Positions 1 to 5,869 of a stretch of 6,295 bases of DNA are shown here, in pieces. Below the pieces are notes generated by a model. It searched no databases. It saw only the letters and a list, made by a program, of their open reading frames with translations, and was not told the DNA's origin. The position numbers and the translations under genes are program-made. Source of the stretch: Holosporaceae bacterium (GTDB lineage Bacteria > Pseudomonadota > Alphaproteobacteria > UBA3830); NCBI GenBank assembly GCA_031262635.1, contig JAISHN010000087.1, positions 1-6,295 on the forward strand, given 5' to 3'. The first letter of the stretch is position 1. Each line of letters starts with the position of its first letter.

Positions 1-1
1 T

Positions 2-565
2 GGGAAATGCGTTAGATTTCCGGTAAGCGAGCTTCGAGTCTTCAATAGCAGATCGTCGACTGGAGTGCGAGCGATTAAATTGCTCGGAGACGACGAAGTC
101 GTATCTATGACGATTCTAAACAACGGAACGTCGACCGTCGAAGAAAGAGAAGAATATATAAAATATTCCAACTGGCTTAGAAGAAGCGGCGAGGAGATGA
201 TCCAGGATCAAGTTATGGAGCCGCCGGCAAAATATGAAGAAATGAAAGAAGTCGAGCAAATGCTCCTAACCGTCACGGAAAAGGGCTACGCTAAAAGAAC
301 GTCTTCTTTCGAGTACAGGACTAGCGGACGCGGCGTTCAAGGCGTAAAAAACCTTGAGATAAGCTCGAAAAACGGCTTTGTGACGGCGGTTTTCCCAGTA
401 AAAGACGGCGACGAAGTAATGTTGGTTACCGACAGCGGCAAGTTGATTCGCTGCCCTATCGACGACGTTAGAGTCACCGGAAGAGGCGCTCAAGGAGTTA
501 TTTTATTTCGGGTGGAAAAAGACGAGAAAGTTGTGTCCGCGGTGAGACTAGCGGACGGCGATTGA
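2..565 (+). CDS. gyrA: DNA gyrase subunit A, C-terminal part (5' end outside window)
   Basis: This is the last 187 codons of GyrA; the open frame runs in from the left edge without a start. GyrA is the cleavage/reunion subunit of DNA gyrase (A2B2), which adds negative supercoils using ATP. Only the C-terminal DNA-wrapping beta-pinwheel is present. Visible blades begin with GKCVRFPVSELRVF and STGVRAIKL, then LLTVTEKGYAKRTSSFEYR, TSGRGVQGV, MLVTDSGKLIRCPIDDVRV and TGRGAQGV; the repeated GRGxQGV turns are blade signatures. The catalytic tyrosine domain and the GyrA box lie upstream of the window. A charged insertion of about 40 residues (nt 137-262, from EEREEYIKY to KEVEQM) separates two blades; I recall insertions of this kind in alphaproteobacterial GyrA. 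The protein ends shortly after the last blade, in RLADGD, without a long acidic tail. The identification is very secure. A GTG at 65 opens the longest start-to-stop reading but is internal to the gene. Confidence 0.96.
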   Translation, partial: GKCVRFPVSELRVFNSRSSTGVRAIKLLGDDEVVSMTILNNGTSTVEEREEYIKYSNWLRRSGEEMIQDQVMEPPAKYEEMKEVEQMLLTVTEKGYAKRTSSFEYRTSGRGVQGVKNLEISSKNGFVTAVFPVKDGDEVMLVTDSGKLIRCPIDDVRVTGRGAQGVILFRVEKDEKVVSAVRLADGD

Positions 566-583
566 TTGATATAGGATTAAAAA

Positions 584-1711
584 ATGGCGTCCATCGTTCT
601 AAAAAACGCGAGCAAGTCTTTTAAAGACACTCATATCATCAAAAACGTAAACTTGACGATAGAAGACGGAGAATGCGTCGTTCTAGTCGGACCTTCCGGC
701 TGCGGAAAATCGACGATATTGAGATTGATATGCGGTCTTGAAGATCTGGATTCAGGCGAGATTCTAATCGGCGACCGCCGCGTAAACGACGCTCCGCCGG
801 CCACCAGGGGAATCGCGATGGTGTTTCAGTCCTATGCGCTATATCCTCACATGACGGTTTTCGAAAATATGGCTTTCGCTTTACAGGTTCGCAAACTGAA
901 AAAGGACGAAATCGAAAAGCGAGTCGCCAACGCCGCCAGAATTCTAAAAATCGACCATCTTTTGCAGAGAAAGCCTAAAGAACTTTCAGGAGGACAAAGA
1001 CAGCGAGTCGCCATCGGTCGAGCGATAGTCAGAAATCCATACGCGTTTTTATTCGACGAGCCTCTATCCAACTTGGATTCCGCGTTGCGCTGTCAGATGA
1101 GATACGAGCTTGCGAAGCTGAAAACCCAGCTAAACACTACGATGGTTTACGTAACGCACGATCAAGCCGAAGCTATGACCCTCGCCGATAAAATAGTCGT
1201 CATGAAAGACGGCTCCATCGAACAAATTGGCGCTCCCGCGGAGCTTTATAATTCCCCGACGAATATTTTTGTAGGAAAATTCATAGGCTCCAGCGAGATG
1301 AATATCATTCCTGTTTCATTTTTGCGTAACAAAGGCAAACTCTCGACGTTTCAGACGCAAACGGACGAACAAATTTCCGTTCGCCTGAATCCTGAAATCG
1401 AATACGACGCGGGCAGAAAATACTACGTGGGAATTCGCCCCGAGCACATCGAAATATTGCATGTAAACTCGATTTTCTTTGGCAATAAGCTGGAAGGAAC
1501 CGTCGCTCTGTCCGAAAACCTCGGCGGAGAAGGATTCGTCCACGCCCTTCTAAGAGACGGCTCGCAAATGTCGATAAAAACGAGAAAAAACATCTCGGAA
1601 CCAATCGGCGGCGATATTATTTTAGGATTCAACATAGACAACTGCTATCTGTTCGACGACAACGAACGCGCTCTCATAGGAATCGGCCGCAAAGATCAAG
1701 AAGAGGAATAG
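584..1711 (+). CDS. ABC transporter ATP-binding protein, MalK/UgpC/MsmX type (CUT1 sugar importer family)
   Basis: This 375-residue ATPase should energise an importer for sugars, sugar phosphates or a similar solute at the inner face of the cytoplasmic membrane. All nucleotide-binding motifs are intact: Walker A GPSGCGKST (36-44), Q-loop FQSYALYPHMTVFEN (Q82), signature LSGGQRQRVAIGRA (134-147), Walker B FLFDEP (155-160), D-loop SNLD (162-165) and switch histidine in YVTHDQAEAMT (H192). Residues 240-365 form the MalK-type C-terminal TOBE/regulatory region, with the typical YVGIRPEHI motif at 281-289. Length matches the family (about 360-390). The ATG is preceded by AGGA at 573-576 with a 7-base spacer. 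It lies 18 bases behind gyrA and may be co-transcribed with it. No permease or solute-binding gene is in the window, so the substrate cannot be assigned; it may serve permeases encoded elsewhere, as known for MsmX-like shared ATPases. Confidence 0.9.
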   Translation: MASIVLKNASKSFKDTHIIKNVNLTIEDGECVVLVGPSGCGKSTILRLICGLEDLDSGEILIGDRRVNDAPPATRGIAMVFQSYALYPHMTVFENMAFALQVRKLKKDEIEKRVANAARILKIDHLLQRKPKELSGGQRQRVAIGRAIVRNPYAFLFDEPLSNLDSALRCQMRYELAKLKTQLNTTMVYVTHDQAEAMTLADKIVVMKDGSIEQIGAPAELYNSPTNIFVGKFIGSSEMNIIPVSFLRNKGKLSTFQTQTDEQISVRLNPEIEYDAGRKYYVGIRPEHIEILHVNSIFFGNKLEGTVALSENLGGEGFVHALLRDGSQMSIKTRKNISEPIGGDIILGFNIDNCYLFDDNERALIGIGRKDQEEE

Positions 1712-1729
1712 AGGTTTTTCGCTTTCATA

Positions 1730-1832
1730 CGTCGTCCTCAAGGCCGTTTGCAGCCGAAGGGTCCATGCACTTTTCCGGCGTACTCGCCGTCTGGATCCTT
1801 CGCTTTGCTCAGGATGACGGAAAGGGACGACG
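1730..1832. repeat. Imperfect palindromic intergenic repeat (GGATCCTTCGCT...CAGGATGAC type)
   Basis: A nested inverted repeat fills most of the gap after the ABC ATPase gene. The outer arms CGTCGTCC (1730-1737) and GGACGACG (1825-1832) are perfectly complementary. The inner arms CGAAGGGTCCA (1755-1765) and TGGATCCTTCG (1792-1802) match at 10 of 11 positions, the exception being a G-T wobble. A small apical hairpin CGGCG-TACT-CGCCG (1776-1789) sits between them. Alternatively GTCGTCCT (1731-1738) can pair with AGGATGAC (1811-1818). Read on the minus strand the right arm encodes HPEQSEGS, a hallmark peptide of a dispersed palindromic repeat that turns up as spurious ORFs in many bacterial genomes (from memory). 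No good T-run follows directly (the nearest, at 1840-1844, lies 7 bases past the outer arm), so termination is possible but not shown. Confidence 0.75.
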
Positions 1833-1976
1833 AACAATATTTTTCCTAACATAGCCTAACCTTGTATCTTTAAAATAGTTGGTAATTTTAGTTAGAGTAA
1901 GGACGATGGGGGAGAAGCTGACCTTGCCCTGGCGTCGTTGAACGCGCGGCAATATTTTAAAAAGCGAGCAAAATAT
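1833..1976 (+). promoter_or_regulatory. AT-rich leader of recF, probable promoter region
   Basis: This non-coding stretch between the palindromic repeat and recF begins AT-rich. It holds a TAAAAT hexamer (1871-1876, 5 of 6 matches to the -10 consensus) without a convincing -35 partner. The same hexamer forms an inverted repeat with ATTTTA at 1885-1890 (8-base spacer). A direct repeat CCTAAC occurs at 1845-1850 and 1855-1860, and GTTAG (1891-1895) is complementary to part of it. Any of these could be an operator or chance AT-rich structure. The stretch 1938-1976 is open in the recF frame from a TTG codon but is judged untranslated. Placing the promoter here is inference from position. Confidence 0.3.
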
Positions 1977-3086
1977 ATGAACGGCGCCGACATCCTCAGA
2001 CTAAGCTGTAAGAACTTCCGATCCTACGGAACGTTAGCGTTGAATTTTTCCTCAAAATTCGTCGTTTTCTACGGCACTAACGGAGCGGGAAAGACTAACG
2101 TATTAGAGGCGATTTCTTTATTCTCCTCAGGTCGCGGTCTTAGAAAAGCTCCTATCTCCGATTTAAACTCCGTAAAATCGCCGCCTTTTTCATGGAATAT
2201 AGAAACGGTTTTGGAAAAAGACTCTTGCAAAACGTTTCTCTCGACAAACGCTCAAAACGGACGCAGAGTCGCCAGAATAGACGGCGCTCCCGCGGATTCT
2301 CTAGCTAAATTTGAAGACGCGTTGTGGATTTTGTGGGTAATCCCAAGCATGAACAACGTCTTTATAGGGCCGGCGGCGGATCGTCGAAGCTTTTTCGATC
2401 ATTTAGTCGGCGGACGCGACAAACGGCATAAAAACGCGTTAAAAACCCTTTCCAGACTGCAAAAAGAGCGACTTGACGTGATTTTTCGCAGAAAGAACGA
2501 AGCGTGGCTTGAGGTTTTAGAAAGACAGATCGCGGAAAACAACGTCTTAATTACAAAATCGCGCGTGAACTTTATAGAAGAGCTAAACGAAACGTTTGCA
2601 AACTGTCCGTCGAATTTTTTGCGGCCGCGAATCGGCGTTTCAGGCGCGGTAGAGGAAATTTTTGAGACCTGCGGAGAGGAAAACGCCGTTTTGGAAATAG
2701 CCGACGCTCTAAAAAAAAATCGCTTCGCGGATTCTGAGAAACAAACGACTTCCATCGGGTGTCAGAAAACATTTTGGCGGGCGGAGCATCCGAAAACAAC
2801 GCTAGAGGCGGAAAAATGCTCGACCGGAGAACAGAAGGCGTTTTTGATCTCCCTAATTTTAGCGGCGTTAAGAATCTATCAAAAAAACCGCTTGGGAATT
2901 CCAGTTTTGCTGCTGGACGATCTTATGGTTCATCTCGATCCGAGTCGTAGAAAAAATTTAGTCGACGAGCTTCTATCTATAAACGTTCAGACATTTTTTA
3001 CAGGAACCGAGCGAAGCCTTTTCGAAGACCTTTCTGGAACGGCGCAAACGTATCGCGTCGAAAAATCCATCTGTTTTGCGGAGTAA
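1977..3086 (+). CDS. recF: DNA replication and repair protein RecF
   Basis: RecF is an SMC-like ATPase that binds DNA at single-strand/double-strand junctions and, with RecO and RecR, helps load RecA at gaps and stalled forks in the cytoplasm. With the ATG at 1977 the product has 369 residues, a normal RecF length. Motifs: N-terminal LSCKNFRSY (9-17), Walker A GTNGAGKTN (33-41), the family segment IGPAADRRSFFDHLV (130-144), signature STGEQKAFLI (282-291), Walker B PVLLLDD (309-315) with D-loop HLDP (319-322), and the C-terminal TFFTGTE (339-345). The frame is also open from a TTG at 1938, but the extra 13 residues are not family-like, while MNGADILRLSCKNFRSY aligns with usual RecF N termini; the ribosome binding site is weak either way. 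The gene stands apart from dnaA, dnaN and gyrB, its common neighbours. recR, encoding its pathway partner, lies 2.2 kb downstream across an unrelated gene. ATPase motifs are intact, so it should be functional. Confidence 0.93.
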   Translation: MNGADILRLSCKNFRSYGTLALNFSSKFVVFYGTNGAGKTNVLEAISLFSSGRGLRKAPISDLNSVKSPPFSWNIETVLEKDSCKTFLSTNAQNGRRVARIDGAPADSLAKFEDALWILWVIPSMNNVFIGPAADRRSFFDHLVGGRDKRHKNALKTLSRLQKERLDVIFRRKNEAWLEVLERQIAENNVLITKSRVNFIEELNETFANCPSNFLRPRIGVSGAVEEIFETCGEENAVLEIADALKKNRFADSEKQTTSIGCQKTFWRAEHPKTTLEAEKCSTGEQKAFLISLILAALRIYQKNRLGIPVLLLDDLMVHLDPSRRKNLVDELLSINVQTFFTGTERSLFEDLSGTAQTYRVEKSICFAE

Positions 3087-3121
3087 GTAGAGACGGCAAT
3101 TCGCTCTCTAAAATCGAGAAA

Positions 3122-3196
3122 CGCCGCGTTGCGCTTAAGCCAGGATTTTGCGATTCGTTATCCGCATCGTTAAATAATTTTTGTATCGACGCGGCG
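3122..3196. repeat. 8-bp inverted repeat in the leader of the usher-like gene
   Basis: CGCCGCGT (3122-3129) and ACGCGGCG (3189-3196) are exact reverse complements 59 bases apart, between recF and the next gene. They could close a long stem-loop in a leader transcript or be chance in a sequence rich in CG steps. The loop contains TTATCCGCA (3158-3166), one base from a DnaA box, and the AT-rich TTAAATAAT tract. Confidence 0.3.
3148..3178 (+). promoter_or_regulatory. Weak candidate promoter for the usher-like gene
   Basis: TTGCGA (3148-3153, 4 of 6 to the -35 consensus) is followed by the AT-rich TAAATAAT. AATAAT at 3173-3178 matches the -10 consensus at 5 of 6 but leaves a long 19-base spacer; TTAAAT at 3170-3175 gives 16 bases with 4 of 6. 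A promoter is expected here because the gene differs in function from recF and has a 154-base leader, but the exact site is uncertain. Confidence 0.25.
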
Positions 3197-3230
3197 AGTA
3201 TGTTAAGTTTTGGCAACTTTTAGTTGTGCA

Positions 3231-3236
3231 AGGAGG
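3231..3236 (+). promoter_or_regulatory. Perfect Shine-Dalgarno AGGAGG deciding a GTG start
   Basis: AGGAGG lies 4 bases before GTG at 3241. It selects that codon over the in-frame TTG at 3181, whose product would place about 20 extra residues in front of the signal peptide. It is the strongest ribosome binding site in the window. A small hairpin (CAAC-TTTTA-GTTG) lies just upstream of it. Confidence 0.75.
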
Positions 3237-3240
3237 TTTG

Positions 3241-5163
3241 GTGTTAAAAGTTGTTAAGGCGTTGGCGGCTTGTTCTATCTTACTTATATACAATATAGCG
3301 GTTGCGGAAGAAGTTTCAGACTCTAGTTCTAAAGAAGAAAAAGCGTCAAGCTCGGATAAGAAGAAAAAAGAATCGGGCTACGAAGACAGCTTTTTAAACA
3401 TAAAATTTGCTCACGAGAGAGAGAATGAATATGCTTTCGGCCCAAATAATGGCTCCGCCGTCGCTCTAATGCCGTTCTTAGCTATTGATGAATGGCATAT
3501 GGACGGAAGTTTTTACTATGGACGACAGCGCGGTTACTTAAATACTCCGACAAAGGATTTTTATTGGGGAAAAACAATTCCGTATGGAGAAAAAGAAGAA
3601 TTTTTTGAAAATGGATTTAAGAAATTCAAAAAAAATAAAGGGTCAAACGGACTAGACAGCCTACAAAACAACGCGCTACATAAGCCTCATTTTCATAGAA
3701 GCTATACTCGAGCGGTTTACGCGAGTAGGAGTCATAACTTCCGCGTAATGATAGGAGATGTGAAAACAAGCTCCGCCATCGGGTTCCAACCATACATGAC
3801 CGGAGGCGGAGTGAGTTTTTCTAGCAAAGACGGCAACGGCTCTACGATTAGCGGCGCTTCTTCTCTTCTTTTGGACAGACCGACTCGACTACAATACAGA
3901 GTAAACGGCGTTTTTCTTGCTAATCAGACTCGAGCGTCTGGTTTGTACGCCATCGACGATCTAGCGGAAGAACTTATGCTGCCAGGCGCGTCTGTGACGT
4001 TGCGAGATCAAATGGATAGAACGGAAAACATAAAAATAGATTATTTCAGCAACTACAATATTCTAGCGAAAGGCAAGAATAGTTACGACGTAAGCGTTCT
4101 ATACAATCATAAGTGGGATAAAATAGATCCTTTCAGGTTAAAGTATAGAAATAAACCTCGCTTTAGCTCGAACTATAAGTATGGATATTCCGACGACGTT
4201 ACAATTGGATTCGGCGCTCAAGCTTATGAAAAGGCTTTCACTCTTGACGGCCAGGTTGTTTTTGCAGGCGACTTCGGTAAAATTTCTCCAAACGTAGCCT
4301 ACAGCGATTCTCGCGGTAGAAACGGAGGAAAGAGCCGCAAAACCGGAGGATTTGGGGCGTTTTATGCAATTCCTGAAAACGACGCGGGAATATATCTAGA
4401 AACGCTCTTAGCTTACAAAGGAAGAGACTATGCGGATCTTGGGCTTATGGAAGACGAGCGAGAAGATTTGGATGATTTTATCAAGGAATACCTAGACGGT
4501 GAAACCTGCTTTAATATTGTGAAGCAATCAAGAATACGGCCTATTAATAATAACGAAGCTTCTACTAGAAAAGTCGCCGTCAGACTGTACTCGAAGCCAA
4601 TTTATGGAATTACTCCCGCTTTTGTGTTCAAGGGAGAATGGGCGAGTTCAAGCGATAAATTAAGAGACGGAAAGCTACGCGAGTACACTTTGTGTTTCAC
4701 GACAAATGTGACGAAGAATTGCATCGCAATCTTTATAGCGGGACTAAGTTACAAAGATCCTGATGGAGGCAGAAATCGTAGGTCTCCCGATAGAAGGATT
4801 AACTTGACCTTTACCTGGAATATAACTCCTGAATTTTTGCTTGAAGGAACTTATCTTACCTATGACGGTCAACAGAGAAGACCATACGGGCACGCTCGTT
4901 ATAAGCCTGAGGCGGTTAAAGGACTAGAAGCTGAAGCTGAGTTATACGCAATGCGAGGGTCGCAAGATAAAATCTTTACTATTAGGTATGAAACGGATTT
5001 CTTTGACGTGAAGGCGGTTGAAGAACAGCACTTTACTTATGATGACAAGAAGTATGGCCAGAGCAAAAATCATCTTAACGCTCAGCAGTTCTATTTCGGG
5101 ACTAGCTTGTCTAAGGATGGATTTGGGCAACACAAAAAGAATAGTTTCAACGTGATTAGGTAA
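3241..5163 (+). CDS. Secreted outer-membrane protein resembling a fimbrial usher (FimD/PapC-like barrel with plug-type domain)
   Basis: The 640-residue product begins with a clear signal peptide: MLKVVK, a hydrophobic core (ALAACSILLIYNIAVA) and probable cleavage after AVA at residue 22. A Ser/Lys/Glu-rich low-complexity stretch follows (26-46). The rest alternates polar and hydrophobic residues with many Tyr, Phe and Gly, as in an outer-membrane beta-barrel. The best family clue is at 209-290: LLLDRPTRLQYRVNGVFLAN, then ASGLYAIDDL, LPGASVTLRDQMDRTENI and a closing YFSNYNILAKGKNSYDVSVLY. This matches the usher pattern of a plug domain (V..NG, GPF.I.DL, V.I.D..G) leading back into the barrel with 'L..G...Y.V..G'. 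Typical ushers are about 800-870 residues; here the N-terminal chaperone-binding domain and C-terminal domains appear missing or very divergent. No chaperone or pilin gene is adjacent. An acidic segment (402-420, EDEREDLDDFIKEYLDGE) probably forms a loop. The chain ends in NVIR, not an aromatic residue. Export and barrel nature are likely; usher homology is inferred from motif shape only. Another large barrel or porin is the alternative. Confidence 0.6.
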   Translation: MLKVVKALAACSILLIYNIAVAEEVSDSSSKEEKASSSDKKKKESGYEDSFLNIKFAHERENEYAFGPNNGSAVALMPFLAIDEWHMDGSFYYGRQRGYLNTPTKDFYWGKTIPYGEKEEFFENGFKKFKKNKGSNGLDSLQNNALHKPHFHRSYTRAVYASRSHNFRVMIGDVKTSSAIGFQPYMTGGGVSFSSKDGNGSTISGASSLLLDRPTRLQYRVNGVFLANQTRASGLYAIDDLAEELMLPGASVTLRDQMDRTENIKIDYFSNYNILAKGKNSYDVSVLYNHKWDKIDPFRLKYRNKPRFSSNYKYGYSDDVTIGFGAQAYEKAFTLDGQVVFAGDFGKISPNVAYSDSRGRNGGKSRKTGGFGAFYAIPENDAGIYLETLLAYKGRDYADLGLMEDEREDLDDFIKEYLDGETCFNIVKQSRIRPINNNEASTRKVAVRLYSKPIYGITPAFVFKGEWASSSDKLRDGKLREYTLCFTTNVTKNCIAIFIAGLSYKDPDGGRNRRSPDRRINLTFTWNITPEFLLEGTYLTYDGQQRRPYGHARYKPEAVKGLEAEAELYAMRGSQDKIFTIRYETDFFDVKAVEEQHFTYDDKKYGQSKNHLNAQQFYFGTSLSKDGFGQHKKNSFNVIR

Positions 5164-5190
5164 GCGCTCTCCCTAGTTATCGCTTTGTAT

Positions 5191-5210
5191 GGGCGAATAA
5201 TCATTCGCCC
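5191..5210. terminator. Perfect 8-bp hairpin after the usher-like gene, possible terminator or dispersed repeat
   Basis: GGGCGAAT (5191-5198) and ATTCGCCC (5203-5210) are exact reverse complements around the loop AATC. The hairpin starts 27 bases after the stop codon, the right place for a transcription terminator of the usher-like gene. It is followed by TTGCGC rather than a T-run, so intrinsic termination would be weak. GGGCGAAT...ATTCGCCC hairpins resemble a dispersed intergenic repeat I recall from several bacterial genomes, which is an equally good reading. Confidence 0.55.
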
Positions 5211-5228
5211 TTGCGCTTCAGGATGACG
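5211..5228. repeat. Fragment of the CAGGATGACG dispersed repeat
   Basis: TTGCGCTTCAGGATGACG repeats the right end of the palindromic element at 1730-1832: the 10-mer CAGGATGACG occurs at 1810-1819 and 5219-5228 in the same orientation, and both copies are preceded by a short T/G/C-rich GCTT-like stretch. The left arm of the element is absent here; instead a different hairpin abuts it. It is short, so a remnant rather than a full copy. Confidence 0.45.
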
Positions 5229-5251
5229 AACATGGGGGTTTTATGTATACT
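5223..5251 (+). promoter_or_regulatory. Candidate promoter for recR-lpxK
   Basis: TATACT (5246-5251) matches the -10 consensus at 5 of 6. Exactly 17 bases upstream lies ATGACG (5223-5228), 4 of 6 to TTGACA. Transcription would start near 5258, giving a short leader before the recR ATG at 5276. The -35 falls on the end of the repeat fragment. This is the best promoter match I found in the window. Confidence 0.5.
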
Positions 5252-5275
5252 CATTGTAACCGCTAAGGAAAAAGA

Positions 5276-5863
5276 ATGAGTCCCGACATAGAAACGCTTA
5301 TACAGAAAATTTCCAGATTGCCCGGGCTTGGTCCGCGGTCGGCTAGGCGAATAGTCATTCATCTCATCAGAAACCGCGAAAGAAGCATGGAGCCGCTTCT
5401 GACAAGCATGGACAACGTCTATAAAAACGTGAAAGTATGCCCGATCTGCTCGAATATCGACGCGTTTTTGGAAACTTGCTCGATTTGTTCGAACAAAAAA
5501 CGCCGCAAAGACTTAATCTGCATAGTGGAAAACGTCGCCGATCTTTGGGCGCTCGAAAGAACTTCGTGCTTCAACGGACAATATCACGTGTTGAAGGGAC
5601 TCCTGTCGTCGCTCGACGGACAAGGCCCCGAAGTCTTGGAACTCGAAAAACTTTGGAAACGCTGTGAAGAAAATAACGTCGAAGAAATCATAATCGCGTT
5701 AAGCGCCACCGTCGAAGGACAAACGACCGATCATTACATAAAAAATTTTTTTAAGGATAAAAATGTAAAAATAACGTCGCTAGCTCATGGAATTCCAATC
5801 GGAGGAGAACTCGATTATCTCGACGACGGAACCTTGTTCGCGGCGTTTTCAGCGAGAGGATGA
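5276..5863 (+). CDS. recR: Recombination mediator protein RecR
   Basis: RecR works with RecO and RecF to load RecA on SSB-coated single-stranded DNA during gap repair; it forms a ring-shaped clamp-like tetramer. The 195-residue length is typical (about 200). Domains in order: N-terminal helix-hairpin-helix IQKISRLPGLGPRSARR (9-25), C4 zinc finger CPIC...CSIC (C55, C58, C68, C71), Toprim domain starting LICIVENVADLWALE (80-94) with EEIIIALSATVEGQTT (136-151), and the conserved end LAHGIPIGGELDYLDDGTL (169-187) then FSARG. All key residues are present. The ATG has AAGGA at 5265-5269 with a 6-base spacer, and a candidate promoter just upstream. The usual partners dnaX and ybaB are not upstream; instead the gene is followed after 6 bases by lpxK, probably as one operon. 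Confidence 0.97.
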   Translation: MSPDIETLIQKISRLPGLGPRSARRIVIHLIRNRERSMEPLLTSMDNVYKNVKVCPICSNIDAFLETCSICSNKKRRKDLICIVENVADLWALERTSCFNGQYHVLKGLLSSLDGQGPEVLELEKLWKRCEENNVEEIIIALSATVEGQTTDHYIKNFFKDKNVKITSLAHGIPIGGELDYLDDGTLFAAFSARG

Positions 5864-5869
5864 CGGATT

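Noticed and set aside
1622..1852. Minus-strand frame of 76 codons containing HPEQSEGS
   Set aside because: It is the spurious translation of the palindromic repeat plus the end of the ABC ATPase gene; no ribosome binding site or family resemblance.
1906..1941. Small ORF MGEKLTLPWRR upstream of recF, with AAGGA just before it
   Set aside because: Only 11 codons; the Shine-Dalgarno-like sequence is 2 bases from the ATG, too close, and there is no attenuator-type codon run.
1938..1976. TTG start extending RecF by 13 residues
   Set aside because: The added residues do not look like a RecF N terminus, and the ATG at 1977 gives the normal family start.
2399..2799. Minus-strand frames of 118 and 75 codons inside recF
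   Set aside because: They are antisense shadows of a well-supported gene, with no recognisable protein features.
3158..3166. DnaA-box-like TTATCCGCA near recF, suggesting an origin
   Set aside because: A single site with one mismatch, no cluster, and neither dnaA nor dnaN in the window.
3200..3223. Seven-codon leader peptide ORF before the usher-like gene
   Set aside because: No ribosome binding site and no regulatory codon pattern; likely chance.
3181..3240. TTG start for the usher-like gene
   Set aside because: It would bury the signal peptide behind 20 residues, while AGGAGG points to the GTG at 3241.
3262..3273. LAAC lipobox in the signal peptide, suggesting a lipoprotein
   Set aside because: The cysteine is at residue 11 with too short a hydrophobic stretch before it; the hydrophobic core continues past it to an AVA cleavage site.
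5437..5667. Plus-strand frame of 76 codons inside recR
   Set aside because: It is an alternative frame of the zinc-finger and Toprim coding region of recR.
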